37,221 nt of DNA from Woeseiaceae bacterium (GTDB lineage: Bacteria; Pseudomonadota; Gammaproteobacteria; Steroidobacterales; Woeseiaceae). The stretch's first letter is position 1. Every line of letters starts with the position of its first letter. The notes below the pieces were generated by a model. The model ran no database searches, had not been told where the DNA came from, and was given only the letters and a program-made list of their open reading frames with translations. The translations under genes and the position numbers were made by a program. Positions 8,606 through 17,141 of this stretch are shown here, piece by piece. The DNA is taken from contig JABDNG010000094.1 of NCBI GenBank assembly GCA_013001045.1, positions 1 through 37,221 of the forward strand, read 5' to 3'.

Positions 8606-9505
8606 CTATTCCGGCTTGCGAAATTTCAGCGTCATGCGATTCGATTCGCCGATCGCCTCGATTTCGGCCTTGAGGTCCGGATTGTCAGCGCTGGTAGCGA
8701 ATGAGGGTGGCAGCCGCCAGACGATGTCATCTTCTCCCGGTTGATCCATTGGGTTGGCGTTGATGTCGCTTTCAGCGATGAACTCGAAGCCGGCCTGCTC
8801 GGCCGCAGCGATGACAAACGATTTCTTGAGATAACCATGGCTGCCGTCTGCGAACGCGTCGGACATCTCTTCGCGCGCATGGTGCTGCACGATGCCGAGC
8901 GTGCCGCCAGGTTTCAGTACATTGAAGGCATCGTCGAGCAAAGCGGTCAAATAACCGCCTTCGTCTTCAAAATTCGCGGCGTTGTGCAACACCCTGGCGA
9001 GAAATACTACGTCGGCCGTACCCAGCATCGATGCTGGCGTTGAACCGAAAATAAAAGCACTCACCGTCGCGCTGTCGTCATCTCGCCACTCTTCGGCGCC
9101 GACCGGCCAGTCCGTCGTCCAGGTCCGCATCTTCTCGACGAACTCAGCGGTGCCAAATGCAAAATTTGGCCACATGTCCAGTGCGTAGTTTGCGCCGATC
9201 AGGTGGCCTTCCTTACCCAGGTAAGGGAGCAGGATTCGCGTGTACCACCCGCCACCGGGGAGCCCCTCGACGACCGTCATGCCGGGTTCAATGTCGAAAA
9301 ATTCCAGCGTTTCTTTCGGATGACGATACTGATAGCGCGCCTGTACGTCGGCAGGCTGTGCATCGAGCACTATGGCCAGGCGACTGTTTTCCGCAGGCGG
9401 AGCGGCAGTTGCCATCTTCTTGGCGCCGGCTTCTACCGGTGTCTCGACGGCCGGTTGACAGGCAGAGACCGTAAATACCAGGAGTAACCCAATGTACTTG
9501 TGCAT
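8606..9505 (-). CDS. Lipoprotein with class I methyltransferase fold (COG4798-like)
   Basis: A 299-residue protein with the signal MHKYIGLLLVFTVSAC (lipobox Cys at residue 16), hence a predicted lipoprotein. A class I SAM-methyltransferase-like domain follows, with motif I GMTVVEGLPGGGWYTRILLPYLG, motif II-like HLIGANYALDMW and a motif IV-like VLHN...GGTLGIVQHH. The predicted methyltransferases of COG4798 carry a leader in many proteobacteria. The ATG at 9505 follows GGGGA at a good distance; a GTG at 9520 is less likely. Why a SAM-type fold would be outside the cytoplasm is unclear (see findings). Its stop lies 3 bp from the stop of the convergent nuclease gene. Confidence 0.85.
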   Translation of the reverse strand: MHKYIGLLLVFTVSACQPAVETPVEAGAKKMATAAPPAENSRLAIVLDAQPADVQARYQYRHPKETLEFFDIEPGMTVVEGLPGGGWYTRILLPYLGKEGHLIGANYALDMWPNFAFGTAEFVEKMRTWTTDWPVGAEEWRDDDSATVSAFIFGSTPASMLGTADVVFLARVLHNAANFEDEGGYLTALLDDAFNVLKPGGTLGIVQHHAREEMSDAFADGSHGYLKKSFVIAAAEQAGFEFIAESDINANPMDQPGEDDIVWRLPPSFATSADNPDLKAEIEAIGESNRMTLKFRKPE

Positions 9506-9550
9506 GAAATTCCCCAACACACCCAGATTCGACAGGTTGAAAATTATGCG

Positions 9551-9988
9551 TCAGTCGAGGCTTTGCAGCAACGCGTGAGTGTCCTTTCGAACCTCGCCAA
9601 GCGCAGCAATGATCCTGTCGTAGCTGTCCCTGTCGGGCCCGAGGCCTTGCCAGTCCTCGTCCCACACCTTCCACAGCTGCGTGGCGGATGCCGGAACATC
9701 ACCGTCGAGCACTTGCGACAAATCCTTGATGGTCAGCACCAGCGCCCACCCGGTAAGCGGGTTGCCTTTGTCTTCGGCGTCCATTTCCCAATGACGATGA
9801 TAGACGACCTGCTGGAGTTCGCCGGCGTTACGCAGAACCTCCATCGAAATCAGGCGCTGATTCCGATTGTGCTCGCTAACCTCATTTCGCCACGTATTAT
9901 AGCCAAGGCTGCTAATCGCAATAACAAGGCTGATCAATGCAACCGCGTTGCGTTGTAGTTGCTCTCGTATTCGGACTTTGTTCGGCAT
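9551..9988 (-). CDS. Single-pass membrane protein of unknown function
   Basis: A 145-residue protein. A basic N-terminus (MPNKVRIREQLQRN) is followed by one transmembrane helix at about 15-32 (AVALISLVIAISSLGYNTW) and a soluble, Trp-rich alpha-helical domain. The ATG at 9988 follows AGGAG with 6 bases between; a GTG lies just before it. It runs 45 bp upstream of the lipoprotein methyltransferase gene on the same strand and is probably co-transcribed with it. I do not recognise a family. The N-in/C-out topology is inferred from the positive-inside rule. Confidence 0.75.
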   Translation of the reverse strand: MPNKVRIREQLQRNAVALISLVIAISSLGYNTWRNEVSEHNRNQRLISMEVLRNAGELQQVVYHRHWEMDAEDKGNPLTGWALVLTIKDLSQVLDGDVPASATQLWKVWDEDWQGLGPDRDSYDRIIAALGEVRKDTHALLQSLD

Positions 9989-10035
9989 CACTCACTCCTG
10001 TGCCCCCAGTCTATTAGACCGGCGCTCGGGATCGA

Positions 10036-11313
10036 TTATTTCGTGCCGGACGACGCTCGCGATGGCCACTGTGCATGCCTGTCAGATCGCTGCAGGCGCA
10101 GCAGCACGCCGACGACGGCGATTCCGATCGTCGCAACGGCTGTCAGAAACAAGAAGTAGTTCTGGTGACCGACAACGCCCGGTGACGCGTCCAGAATACG
10201 ACCCGTGATCGGCGCAAAGAATATTTCCGGTGTGTAGCCCACAAAGGACACCATTCCGGCGACCGCCCCGGTCAGCAATGCCGGTGTCTTGTTTTCTTCG
10301 AGCAGCGCGAAGTACACGCCGCGCAATGCGAAGACTGCGAAAAAACTGACAAGGATATTTGCGTAGATAACCATCAGCCCGGAGCCGTCGGGTAATGCGA
10401 TCGAGAGCATGCCGTAGCTCATGAGCAAGACGAAGAACGAGGCACCAATCGTCTTGCTTGCGCTCCAGCGGTCTGCGGCAAATCCGGCCGTGATTGCCGC
10501 AAAAGGCCGTATGTAGGCGCCGTAAGCCGACAGTTGGGCCCCCTCGATTTCATCCATACCCAGCACTTGCACCGCATACAGCGAGTAGTTGTCGAGCCCT
10601 TTATAGCCGCAGTAGGCACAGACAATGACGGCTGCCTGAGCCCAAACCAGTGGCCGTCGCGTGACGAGCGCTGCATTGTGAAAGAGCCCCTGACTGCTGT
10701 CGCCAACGTGCTTCACCGGCGGAATCAGCAACCACGTCAGTCCGGCCGTTACGATCGCGGCGATCGAATACATAAAAATCACAGCGCGAAATGCGGCGCG
10801 CCGCTCCTCGTTGGTCACGTTCGCCGCGTCATCCGGCAAGTACCCGGCGAGAACTGCGATGCCCAAGGTTGCGAATATCGCAGCTGCTATGCCGCGACCG
10901 CCCTCGAGAACACCGAACGCCCGCCCTTGCGACGTGTGGCCGCCCCACTCGCGGGTCGCCCGAATAAGCGCCGCCCAGAACAACAGTATCGTCGTGACGC
11001 CCCAGTAGCCATACAGCAACGCCATTCCCCACACGCCTGGATACGTCGCCATGTAGAAGCCACCAGCGCCTGTCGCAAGCAGCGAGACGGTAAGAAGAGA
11101 CCGCGCCGAAAATCGGTCGGCCAGCATGCCACCGGGAAAGTACGCAAGCATCGCCGTTACGCCATACACCGCAAATACGTCGCCGAGCTCAGTGTTGGTA
11201 AAACTGAAGGCCTCTAGCAGGGTTGGCCGAAAGAATCGCGCTGTATGGAATGGCAGGCCGAAGACAATCTCACCAGCGACCACGAGCGTGATGATCAAAA
11301 AATATCGTGACAT
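10036..11313 (-). CDS. MFS transporter
   Basis: A 425-residue major facilitator protein with about 12 hydrophobic segments. It starts MSRYFLIITLVVAGEIVFGL, and a signature loop 2-3 motif GGMLADRFSARSLL sits near residues 57-70. A second-half counterpart is ITAGFAADRWSASKTIG. The longer frame reaching 11622 is only an antisense/frame extension through the VOC gene, so I start at the ATG at 11313, 13 bp after the VOC stop. The substrate is not predictable from sequence. Pairing with a VOC protein suggests import or efflux of an organic compound with a dedicated resistance or processing protein, which is inference. Confidence 0.88.
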   Translation of the reverse strand: MSRYFLIITLVVAGEIVFGLPFHTARFFRPTLLEAFSFTNTELGDVFAVYGVTAMLAYFPGGMLADRFSARSLLTVSLLATGAGGFYMATYPGVWGMALLYGYWGVTTILLFWAALIRATREWGGHTSQGRAFGVLEGGRGIAAAIFATLGIAVLAGYLPDDAANVTNEERRAAFRAVIFMYSIAAIVTAGLTWLLIPPVKHVGDSSQGLFHNAALVTRRPLVWAQAAVIVCAYCGYKGLDNYSLYAVQVLGMDEIEGAQLSAYGAYIRPFAAITAGFAADRWSASKTIGASFFVLLMSYGMLSIALPDGSGLMVIYANILVSFFAVFALRGVYFALLEENKTPALLTGAVAGMVSFVGYTPEIFFAPITGRILDASPGVVGHQNYFLFLTAVATIGIAVVGVLLRLQRSDRHAQWPSRASSGTK

Positions 11314-11326
11314 ATGGCTTAGCTCA

Positions 11327-11725
11327 TCAGGGGTCGTAAGACGCGTCGACGAGCCTCCTGGAAATCCACCAGGCGTTTCCGGCCGGATCGGTGATTCCCG
11401 CTTGCCTGTCGTCGTAAGACATGTCGGCCGCGTCGAACAGCTTGACGGCTCCGTTTCCGATCGCTTTTTCGAGTGTTTGGTCAACGTCTTCGACGTAAAC
11501 ATAGTAGGAGCCCGGCATCGGCAGTATGTTCTCGTTGTCCGCCTCGCCCACCATGAATGTCGACGTACCGATCCGGATCCTTGCGTTTGCCACGCGACCG
11601 CCCGGAAACTCAGTCCTGCCAACTTCCTCGGCGTCGAAAACCTTGCTCAGGAAATCGATGAATTCGTTTGCGTCGTTCACGATCATGTATGGAAACACTG
11701 TTCCGTAGCCGTCCGGTATATACAT
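11327..11725 (-). CDS. VOC-family (glyoxalase/bleomycin-resistance-like) protein
   Basis: A 132-residue vicinal-oxygen-chelate protein of the PhnB-like type: FPYMIVNDANEFIDFLSKVFDAEEVGRT, GSYYVYVEDVDQTLEKAIGNGA and the C-terminal DPAGNAWWISRR. The typical length is 120-140. A GAGGTG ribosome binding site precedes the ATG at 11725. These domains can be isomerases, dioxygenases or drug-binding proteins; nothing here decides which. It is the first gene of a two-gene unit with the MFS transporter. Confidence 0.88.
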   Translation of the reverse strand: MYIPDGYGTVFPYMIVNDANEFIDFLSKVFDAEEVGRTEFPGGRVANARIRIGTSTFMVGEADNENILPMPGSYYVYVEDVDQTLEKAIGNGAVKLFDAADMSYDDRQAGITDPAGNAWWISRRLVDASYDP

Positions 11726-12051
11726 CGTGTCACCTCTCTCCGTTTATGACGTACAAGAAGCTCGTTCGACAGCTTCTTTATCTATCGCCCGAAAAACCAC
11801 GCGGATACGCGAAATGCGGTCGATCAACCTGCTTTGATGATATGGCATGGAAACACCCCCAACGAAGCGACATTGACGTATTATAGGCTTCACGAACCCG
11901 GATGGCCGCGTAATGAACTGAAAACAAATTCAGGCCAATCGTCAGCTCGACCTCCGATTCGTGGATTGGTACTGCCGTTACCTGGACCAATAATCGTCAT
12001 TTCTTGTTATTGTTGGTCAGGCGACTTTATCTTTTTTTGGGAGGTGCAACC
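11726..12051. other. 326-bp divergent intergenic region with an 8-bp hairpin
   Basis: The region lies between the VOC gene (minus) and the H1-like gene (plus) and must hold both promoters. AAGAAGCT (11755-11762) and AGCTTCTT (11771-11778) form a perfect 8-bp inverted repeat with an 8-base loop close to the VOC start. No convincing -35/-10 pair stood out, and the short ORFs here look like chance. Confidence 0.5.
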
Positions 12052-12681
12052 GTGACTAAGGAACTGAGCGATCTTGAAAAAACCCTGCAACAGACGAAGA
12101 AACAATTTCTGACATCCGCCAAGCGCGCGACCAGGGAGTTGGACCGGCAACGGAAAAGCCTGAGAAAAGAAATCAGTAAAGCGAATGCACGTGCCAAGCG
12201 GACGCGAGCTCAACTTCAAAAGAAGACCGAGCGGCTGGCGAAGACGACGGCGAACAAGGCCAAACGGGAGCTCAGGAAACAAATACGTAGCCTGGAAAAG
12301 ATGCTCGACGGTGCCCGCGACGATGCGGTTCAGTTACGCAAAGACCTCGCTCCGGTTATGGACGACCTGGGCAACGCCCGCGATCATCTGTCTCATGCGC
12401 TGCATGTAGACCGGGCACTGGCCAAGATTCGACGGCAGCTGGCCGGCAAGCCGGCGAGGAAGAAGGCCAGGAAGAAAAAGGCCACTAAGAAAAAAGGCGC
12501 GAAGAAAAAGGCTGCCAAGAAAAAAGCCACTAAGAAGAAAGCGACAAAGAAAAGAGCCACCAAGAAGAAGGCGGCGAAGAAGAAGGTCGCCAGGAAGCGA
12601 CCGGCAAAGAAAAAGGCAACAAAGAAGAAAGCGGTCCGTAGAAAAGCGCCGGCACGCAGAAAGAAGGCCCGACGCGCCTAG
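12052..12681 (+). CDS. Histone H1-like / AlgP-like lysine-repeat DNA-binding protein
   Basis: A 209-residue protein in two parts. Residues 1-130 form a charged heptad-rich coiled-coil (LSDLEKTLQQTKKQFLTSAK...LEKMLDGARDDAVQLRKDL). Residues 133-209 are an extreme K/A/R tail built on KKKA(T/A)KKK units. Such tails bind DNA without sequence specificity and condense it, as in eukaryotic histone H1, Chlamydia Hc proteins and Pseudomonas AlgP. I chose the GTG at 12052 because GGGAGG lies 8 bases upstream; a longer start at 12004 lacks this. The A/G-rich repeat DNA at about 12450-12660 is prone to slippage, so the length may vary between strains. It could bind RNA as well as DNA. Confidence 0.85.
   Translation: MTKELSDLEKTLQQTKKQFLTSAKRATRELDRQRKSLRKEISKANARAKRTRAQLQKKTERLAKTTANKAKRELRKQIRSLEKMLDGARDDAVQLRKDLAPVMDDLGNARDHLSHALHVDRALAKIRRQLAGKPARKKARKKKATKKKGAKKKAAKKKATKKKATKKRATKKKAAKKKVARKRPAKKKATKKKAVRRKAPARRKKARRA
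12436..12672 (+). repeat. Purine-rich coding repeat for KKKA(T/A) units
   Basis: Imperfect 12-15 bp tandem units such as GCCACTAAGAAGAAA and GCGACAAAGAAAAG encode the lysine/alanine tail. The coding strand is almost all A and G apart from the Ala/Thr codons. Confidence 0.85.
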
Positions 12682-12708
12682 GAATCCGCCTGATCGGTCG
12701 GGCGTGCG

Positions 12709-14766
12709 CTATTCGTCAGTCTCGGCAAGCCTCGCGGCATGCTCGAGCTCGTAAGGAGGCGGTGCGCCACCCGGCCCTTTCAGGTAATGGTCCATCCAGC
12801 GCTTGAACCGCAAGGCATAATCATACGTCGCAGCGGTGTTGCGATTACCATGCTCTTCGCCTGGATAAATGACCAGGCGGACCGGCGTATCCGTGCGGAG
12901 TTTGATGTGGCGATACATCTCCAGCGATTGGCTCGGGTGAACTCTCGGATCTTTGTCGCCCCCCATGATCAAGAGCGGCGTTTTCGCCTTGTCCGCGTGA
13001 TAAACGGGGCTGCGCTTTAGCATCCACATCCAGTCTTCCCACGGCCAGGCGCGGGAATGAACGTTATACATCTCGTACGGAATATCTCCGGTACCGAACT
13101 TGGAAACCTGGTTTGAAATTCCGACGAACGCAACAGCCGCTGCGTATTCATGACTGAGTGCAGTGGCGCCCCACATGGAAGCGTAGCCCCCGTAGGAACC
13201 GCCGGAAATACCGACCCGCTGCGCATCGGCCAGTCCCTTTTCGACCAGGTGTGTCTTGACGTCGACGATATCGTTGAATTCCTCCTCGGCGTAATCATTC
13301 TGACCGAGTTTTGAAAAGAGGACCCCGCGACCCGTGCTGCCACGGTAGTTCGGATAGACAACCGCATAGTCCTCTGCCGCCATGACCTGCCCGGGCTGAC
13401 TGTAACTCGACATCCAGCCATTCGATTGATGAGCCTCCGGGCCACCGTGAACGAAGACAACCAGAGGGTTGCCGCCTCTCTTCTCATTGAACGGATGAAT
13501 CAGGACCGCTTCGAGCTCCAGGCCATCGCGCGCCGTGTATTTGATCGCCTCCTGCTTCGCCAATTTACGTTGACCAAGAATCGGGTTCGAGTTCGTCAGG
13601 CGCTTGGCTTCGCTACCGTCGCGCAACAAATACACTTCGGGTGGGTGTTGCGGCGTATCCGCGATGGCTGCAGCGACAGCTTGTCCCGGACGCGCATCGA
13701 CCGACCGCAATATCGGTCCTGAAGACGGCGCCGATCCTTCTGAATTGGCGCTTGCGGTCGAGGCCGACGACCATTGCGTCCAGAGGCCACGCTGGCCCAA
13801 CCAGCGGATGCTGGAATCGTCCCGCCAGGCGAAGTCGCCGATATGTCCCGGGTACTCCGGCACCAGATCGCGCCGAGCGCCGCCGCTTGCCGGCATGACG
13901 TATAGCCTGCCCTCACTCGGATCATTGATATCAACACTGCCGATGTAAGCAAGGTCTGCACCGCTCGGCGAGAACTCGAATCGCCCGAGCTTGCCCGTCG
14001 AACCCGCCTTGGCCAGAACCTTGCCGCTCGCAGCGCCGACGACGTAGATGTCGCGCGACGTGTACGAGTCATCGATCAATGGTGTCGGGGCCAGGCTGAC
14101 GGCATAACGATCTCCATCGGGTGCCCACGCCAGGTTGGACGCGGAACCCGGCAGCTGCTGCGCGACCGCTACATTCGTTTCCAGGTCGAGCATCCAGACC
14201 TTGGCTACAGGAACCGACTCTTCGTAGACAACCGCTTTGAATCCCTTGGTTTCGAGCTCGTCATGCTTTTGCGGCGGGGCGTCACTCGCCAGGAACGCGA
14301 TGCGCTTGCCGTCGGGTGCCGGGAAAATAAGGCCCATCGCATTGACGTGTGTGAATTTTTCTATGGCCTCGCCGCCGGCAATGGCAATTTCGAACAGCGA
14401 ATTGAAGGTCGCATCCGGGTCCCGCTTCGCAACAAAATACAAAAACTGTCCGTCCACCGACCATGCAGCAGTCGAAATTTCGATATTACCGATGACGTAG
14501 GGGCGCGAGACGCCGTCAAGATCGACGACGTGTAGTTCCTTATAGGGCAAGCCGTCGTCATCCTTGTAGATTTCTCGAGGCACAGACAGCAAGTATGCGA
14601 TTTGGTCGCCCGCCGGACTCATGAAAACACCGGTCACACGTTTTAATGCAACAACTTCTTCCAGGCTAAGCGCATCGGATTGGGCGACGGCTGTCGGAGA
14701 AAATGACAGCGTCATCAACAGAAACAAACTGGCGGTGCGAAAGCATTGGCGGATAGATGTGATCAT
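12709..14766 (-). CDS. S9-family prolyl oligopeptidase-type peptidase, secreted
   Basis: A 685-residue dipeptidyl/acylaminoacyl-peptidase-like serine peptidase. The signal peptide MITSIRQCFRTASLFLLMTLSFSPTAVA is followed by a WD40-like beta-propeller (about 35-400, with repeats such as SPAGDQIAYL, APDGKRIAFL, SPSGADLAYIG) and an alpha/beta hydrolase domain (about 415-670). The catalytic triad is S524 (GISGGSYGGYAS), D606 (GGDKDPRVHP) and H639 (PGEEHGNRN). The ATG at 14766 gives the cleanest leader; a start at 14829 would add 21 residues. It presumably degrades proline-containing or N-blocked peptides in the periplasm. It is convergent with the H1-like gene and divergent from the VIT transporter. 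Confidence 0.93.
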   Translation of the reverse strand: MITSIRQCFRTASLFLLMTLSFSPTAVAQSDALSLEEVVALKRVTGVFMSPAGDQIAYLLSVPREIYKDDDGLPYKELHVVDLDGVSRPYVIGNIEISTAAWSVDGQFLYFVAKRDPDATFNSLFEIAIAGGEAIEKFTHVNAMGLIFPAPDGKRIAFLASDAPPQKHDELETKGFKAVVYEESVPVAKVWMLDLETNVAVAQQLPGSASNLAWAPDGDRYAVSLAPTPLIDDSYTSRDIYVVGAASGKVLAKAGSTGKLGRFEFSPSGADLAYIGSVDINDPSEGRLYVMPASGGARRDLVPEYPGHIGDFAWRDDSSIRWLGQRGLWTQWSSASTASANSEGSAPSSGPILRSVDARPGQAVAAAIADTPQHPPEVYLLRDGSEAKRLTNSNPILGQRKLAKQEAIKYTARDGLELEAVLIHPFNEKRGGNPLVVFVHGGPEAHQSNGWMSSYSQPGQVMAAEDYAVVYPNYRGSTGRGVLFSKLGQNDYAEEEFNDIVDVKTHLVEKGLADAQRVGISGGSYGGYASMWGATALSHEYAAAVAFVGISNQVSKFGTGDIPYEMYNVHSRAWPWEDWMWMLKRSPVYHADKAKTPLLIMGGDKDPRVHPSQSLEMYRHIKLRTDTPVRLVIYPGEEHGNRNTAATYDYALRFKRWMDHYLKGPGGAPPPYELEHAARLAETDE

Positions 14767-14927
14767 GAAAGTAGTGCCCCGGTTTCTTGGTAATTCTGCG
14801 TTAGCAGTTGCAACGGTGTTGGCGAGCAAGATGCCCGCCCGGAGGATAAACCCGGCACGGTTTCAATGCCAGTTGCCGCCGGACGCATGGTAGGATTCCG
14901 GCGAGCAAATATCGAGCGAGTTATCCA

Positions 14928-15617
14928 ATGAGTCACCACGAACACCACAAGGCCCATCGCGTAGGATGGTTGCGCGCGGCCGTTCTGGGCGCAAACGACG
15001 GCATAGTCTCGACCGCGAGCCTGATTATTGGTGTCGCCGCGGCAAGTAGCACCCACGTCAATATTCTGCTCGCCGGCGTCGCCGGTCTGGTCGCAGGCGC
15101 GATGTCAATGGCGGCAGGCGAGTATGTCTCCGTCAGCTCACAGGCCGACACTGAGAATGCTGACCTGGAGCTCGAACGGCTGTCTCTGGAGCATGATTTC
15201 GAGACCGAAAAAGTGGAGCTTGCGGAAATCTACGAAAATCGCGGGCTGGAACCTGCATTGGCGCTACAGGTTGCCGGGCAGTTGATGGAGCATGACGCCC
15301 TGGGAGCGCACGCCAGGGATGAAATCGGCATCTCCCATATTGTCAGCGCTCAGCCGGTACAGGCGGCGATTTCTTCGGCGGCTACGTTCGTCGTCGGTGC
15401 AGCTCTTCCCCTGGCTGTAGCGTGGGCAATGCCCGGGCCTAAGCTTATTTCCGCGGTCGCTGTATCTTCCCTCGCCTTCCTCGCCCTGCTTGGCGCATTG
15501 GCGGCTCGCGCTGGCGGCGCGCCGATTGTTGCCGGCGCTACTCGCGTTTGTTTTTGGGGCGCGCTCGCAATGGCGCTGACGGCGGGTGTCGGGCGGCTAT
15601 TTGGCGTCGTCGCCTGA
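14928..15617 (+). CDS. VIT1/CCC1-family iron/manganese transporter
   Basis: A 229-residue membrane protein of the vacuolar-iron-transporter family. The opening GWLRAAVLGANDGIVSTASLIIGVAAA and the following AGAMSMAAGEYVSVSSQADTE are diagnostic. The helical, Glu-rich cytoplasmic insertion (LERLSLEHDFETEKVELAEIYENRG) is the metal-binding region, and about five transmembrane helices are visible. In bacteria these proteins export or sequester Fe2+ or Mn2+. The N-terminal MSHHEHHKAH has five His in the first ten residues and may also bind metal. The gene is followed at 7 bp by an M64 zinc-type peptidase gene. Confidence 0.92.
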   Translation: MSHHEHHKAHRVGWLRAAVLGANDGIVSTASLIIGVAAASSTHVNILLAGVAGLVAGAMSMAAGEYVSVSSQADTENADLELERLSLEHDFETEKVELAEIYENRGLEPALALQVAGQLMEHDALGAHARDEIGISHIVSAQPVQAAISSAATFVVGAALPLAVAWAMPGPKLISAVAVSSLAFLALLGALAARAGGAPIVAGATRVCFWGALAMALTAGVGRLFGVVA

Positions 15618-15624
15618 GGATCGC

Positions 15625-17040
15625 ATGATGAAACGATTTGTAAAAAGGCATACCTATACCGCCCTGGTCTTCGCGGTGCTGACTTCGTCAGCCTGCGCTG
15701 CAGAAATTCCCGGAACGATGCGTGTCGATTTTTTTCACAGCGGCAATCACTCGGCCGAGTTGCTCAGTCTGGATCAGCTTGTGATCGAGCCGCTGCCCTG
15801 GACCGGCAATATGGCACAGCCCATCGACCGCACGCTGCGTGGCAAATACCTTTTCGAAATCGTGAGCAACGGGGTGACCGCATGGTCGAGAAGCTTCAGC
15901 AGTATCTACGGTGAATGGGAAACGACGTCCGAGGCGCGAGAAATCAATCGTTCTTTTCATGAATCCGTACGATTCCCGTCGCAGGACGAAGTCTTTGAGA
16001 TCGTTTTGAAGAAACGCGACGCGAACAATCAGTTCGAGGAAATCTGGCGCATCGAACTCGATCCGGATGATGTTCTCGTGCATCGGGAATCGGCCAGGTA
16101 CGCCGACAAGGTTATTGCCATTCACAAAGGCGGTGATCCGGCCAACACCGTGGACCTCTTGCTCATGGGTGATGGTTACACGGCCGAAGAACACGATGCG
16201 TTTATCGACAAGGCGAAAATGCTTGCCGACGTGTTATTCGCGACATCACCGTTTAAGGAGCGCAAGGATGACTTCAATATCTGGGCCCTTGCACCGGCCG
16301 CGCCACAATCCGGCGTGTCGAGACCATCGACGGGCACTTACCGGGATTCACCGATTGGTGCCACCTACGATGCGTTTCGTTCAGAGCGTTACATACTGAC
16401 GTTTGATAACAAGTCGATGCGCCGAATTGCTTCGTCGGCGCCGTACGATTTTATCGAGATCCTGACCAATACCGATGTATACGGCGGCGGCGGAATTTAC
16501 GGCTTGTTCAGCACAGCCGCTGCGAACAGCGAATGGGCGCCGTACCTGTTCGTGCACGAATTCGGGCATCATTTTGCCGGACTGGCCGACGAGTACTACA
16601 CGAGCTCGGTCGCTTACGAGGCTCCAGCTGAAATTTCGGAACCCTACGAACCCAACGTCACGGCTTTGCTCGACCCGAAGAAGCTGAAGTGGAAACACCT
16701 CGTGCAGTCAGAGACCCCATTGCCAACGCCGTGGCCAAAGGCTGAATTCGAGAAGCATTCGATTGCCGTGCAGCAACGTCGCGCAGAAATGCGTGCGGCC
16801 AACGTCAGCGAAGCCGAAATGAATTCGCTCTTTCGGTACACCAGGGATTATGCTGACGCGCTGTTCGAAAAGTCCGGTCAAGAAGGTGTGGTCGGTGCGT
16901 TCGAAGGCGGTAATTACCAGGCCGAAGGCTACTATCGATCCGAACAGAATTGCCTGATGTTCACGCGTTCTGAATCTTTCTGTGCGGTCTGTGCCGCAGC
17001 TATCGAGAAGGTCATCGACGAATACACAGTGTCGGACTGA
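15625..17040 (+). CDS. M64-family metallopeptidase (IgA-peptidase-like), exported
   Basis: A 471-residue protein with an export signal (MMKRFVKRHTYTALVFAVLTSSACAAE). An N-terminal beta domain (30-155) typical of M64 proteins is followed by the peptidase domain (about 160-471), which opens VDLLLMGDGYTAEEHDAF. The zinc-binding motif HEFGHHFAGLADEYY is at 311-325, with H311, E312, H315 and a downstream Asp. Founding members cleave human IgA, but environmental members have unknown targets. GAGG precedes the ATG at 15625; a second ATG follows directly. It is coupled to the metal transporter by a 7-bp gap. Four late cysteines (C443, C453, C456 and others near the end) might form a second structural site. 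Confidence 0.92.
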   Translation: MMKRFVKRHTYTALVFAVLTSSACAAEIPGTMRVDFFHSGNHSAELLSLDQLVIEPLPWTGNMAQPIDRTLRGKYLFEIVSNGVTAWSRSFSSIYGEWETTSEAREINRSFHESVRFPSQDEVFEIVLKKRDANNQFEEIWRIELDPDDVLVHRESARYADKVIAIHKGGDPANTVDLLLMGDGYTAEEHDAFIDKAKMLADVLFATSPFKERKDDFNIWALAPAAPQSGVSRPSTGTYRDSPIGATYDAFRSERYILTFDNKSMRRIASSAPYDFIEILTNTDVYGGGGIYGLFSTAAANSEWAPYLFVHEFGHHFAGLADEYYTSSVAYEAPAEISEPYEPNVTALLDPKKLKWKHLVQSETPLPTPWPKAEFEKHSIAVQQRRAEMRAANVSEAEMNSLFRYTRDYADALFEKSGQEGVVGAFEGGNYQAEGYYRSEQNCLMFTRSESFCAVCAAAIEKVIDEYTVSD

Positions 17041-17141
17041 CGCGCACCGACCGCTTCAAATAGCGGGCAACCCGCGGTGACTACCACGCCGCCCGCGAAG
17101 CCCATAGCCAGCCCGTCGAGTTCAATCTTGTGAGTGGTCGC

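Noticed and set aside
12436-12672. Regular short repeats that could suggest a CRISPR or satellite array
   Set aside because: Units are 12-15 bp without spacers and are in frame as lysine/alanine codons of the H1-like protein.
17062-17074. GCGGG-caa-CCCGC hairpin between the M64 gene and yadH as a terminator
   Set aside because: The stem is only 5 bp and neither strand has a T-run after it.
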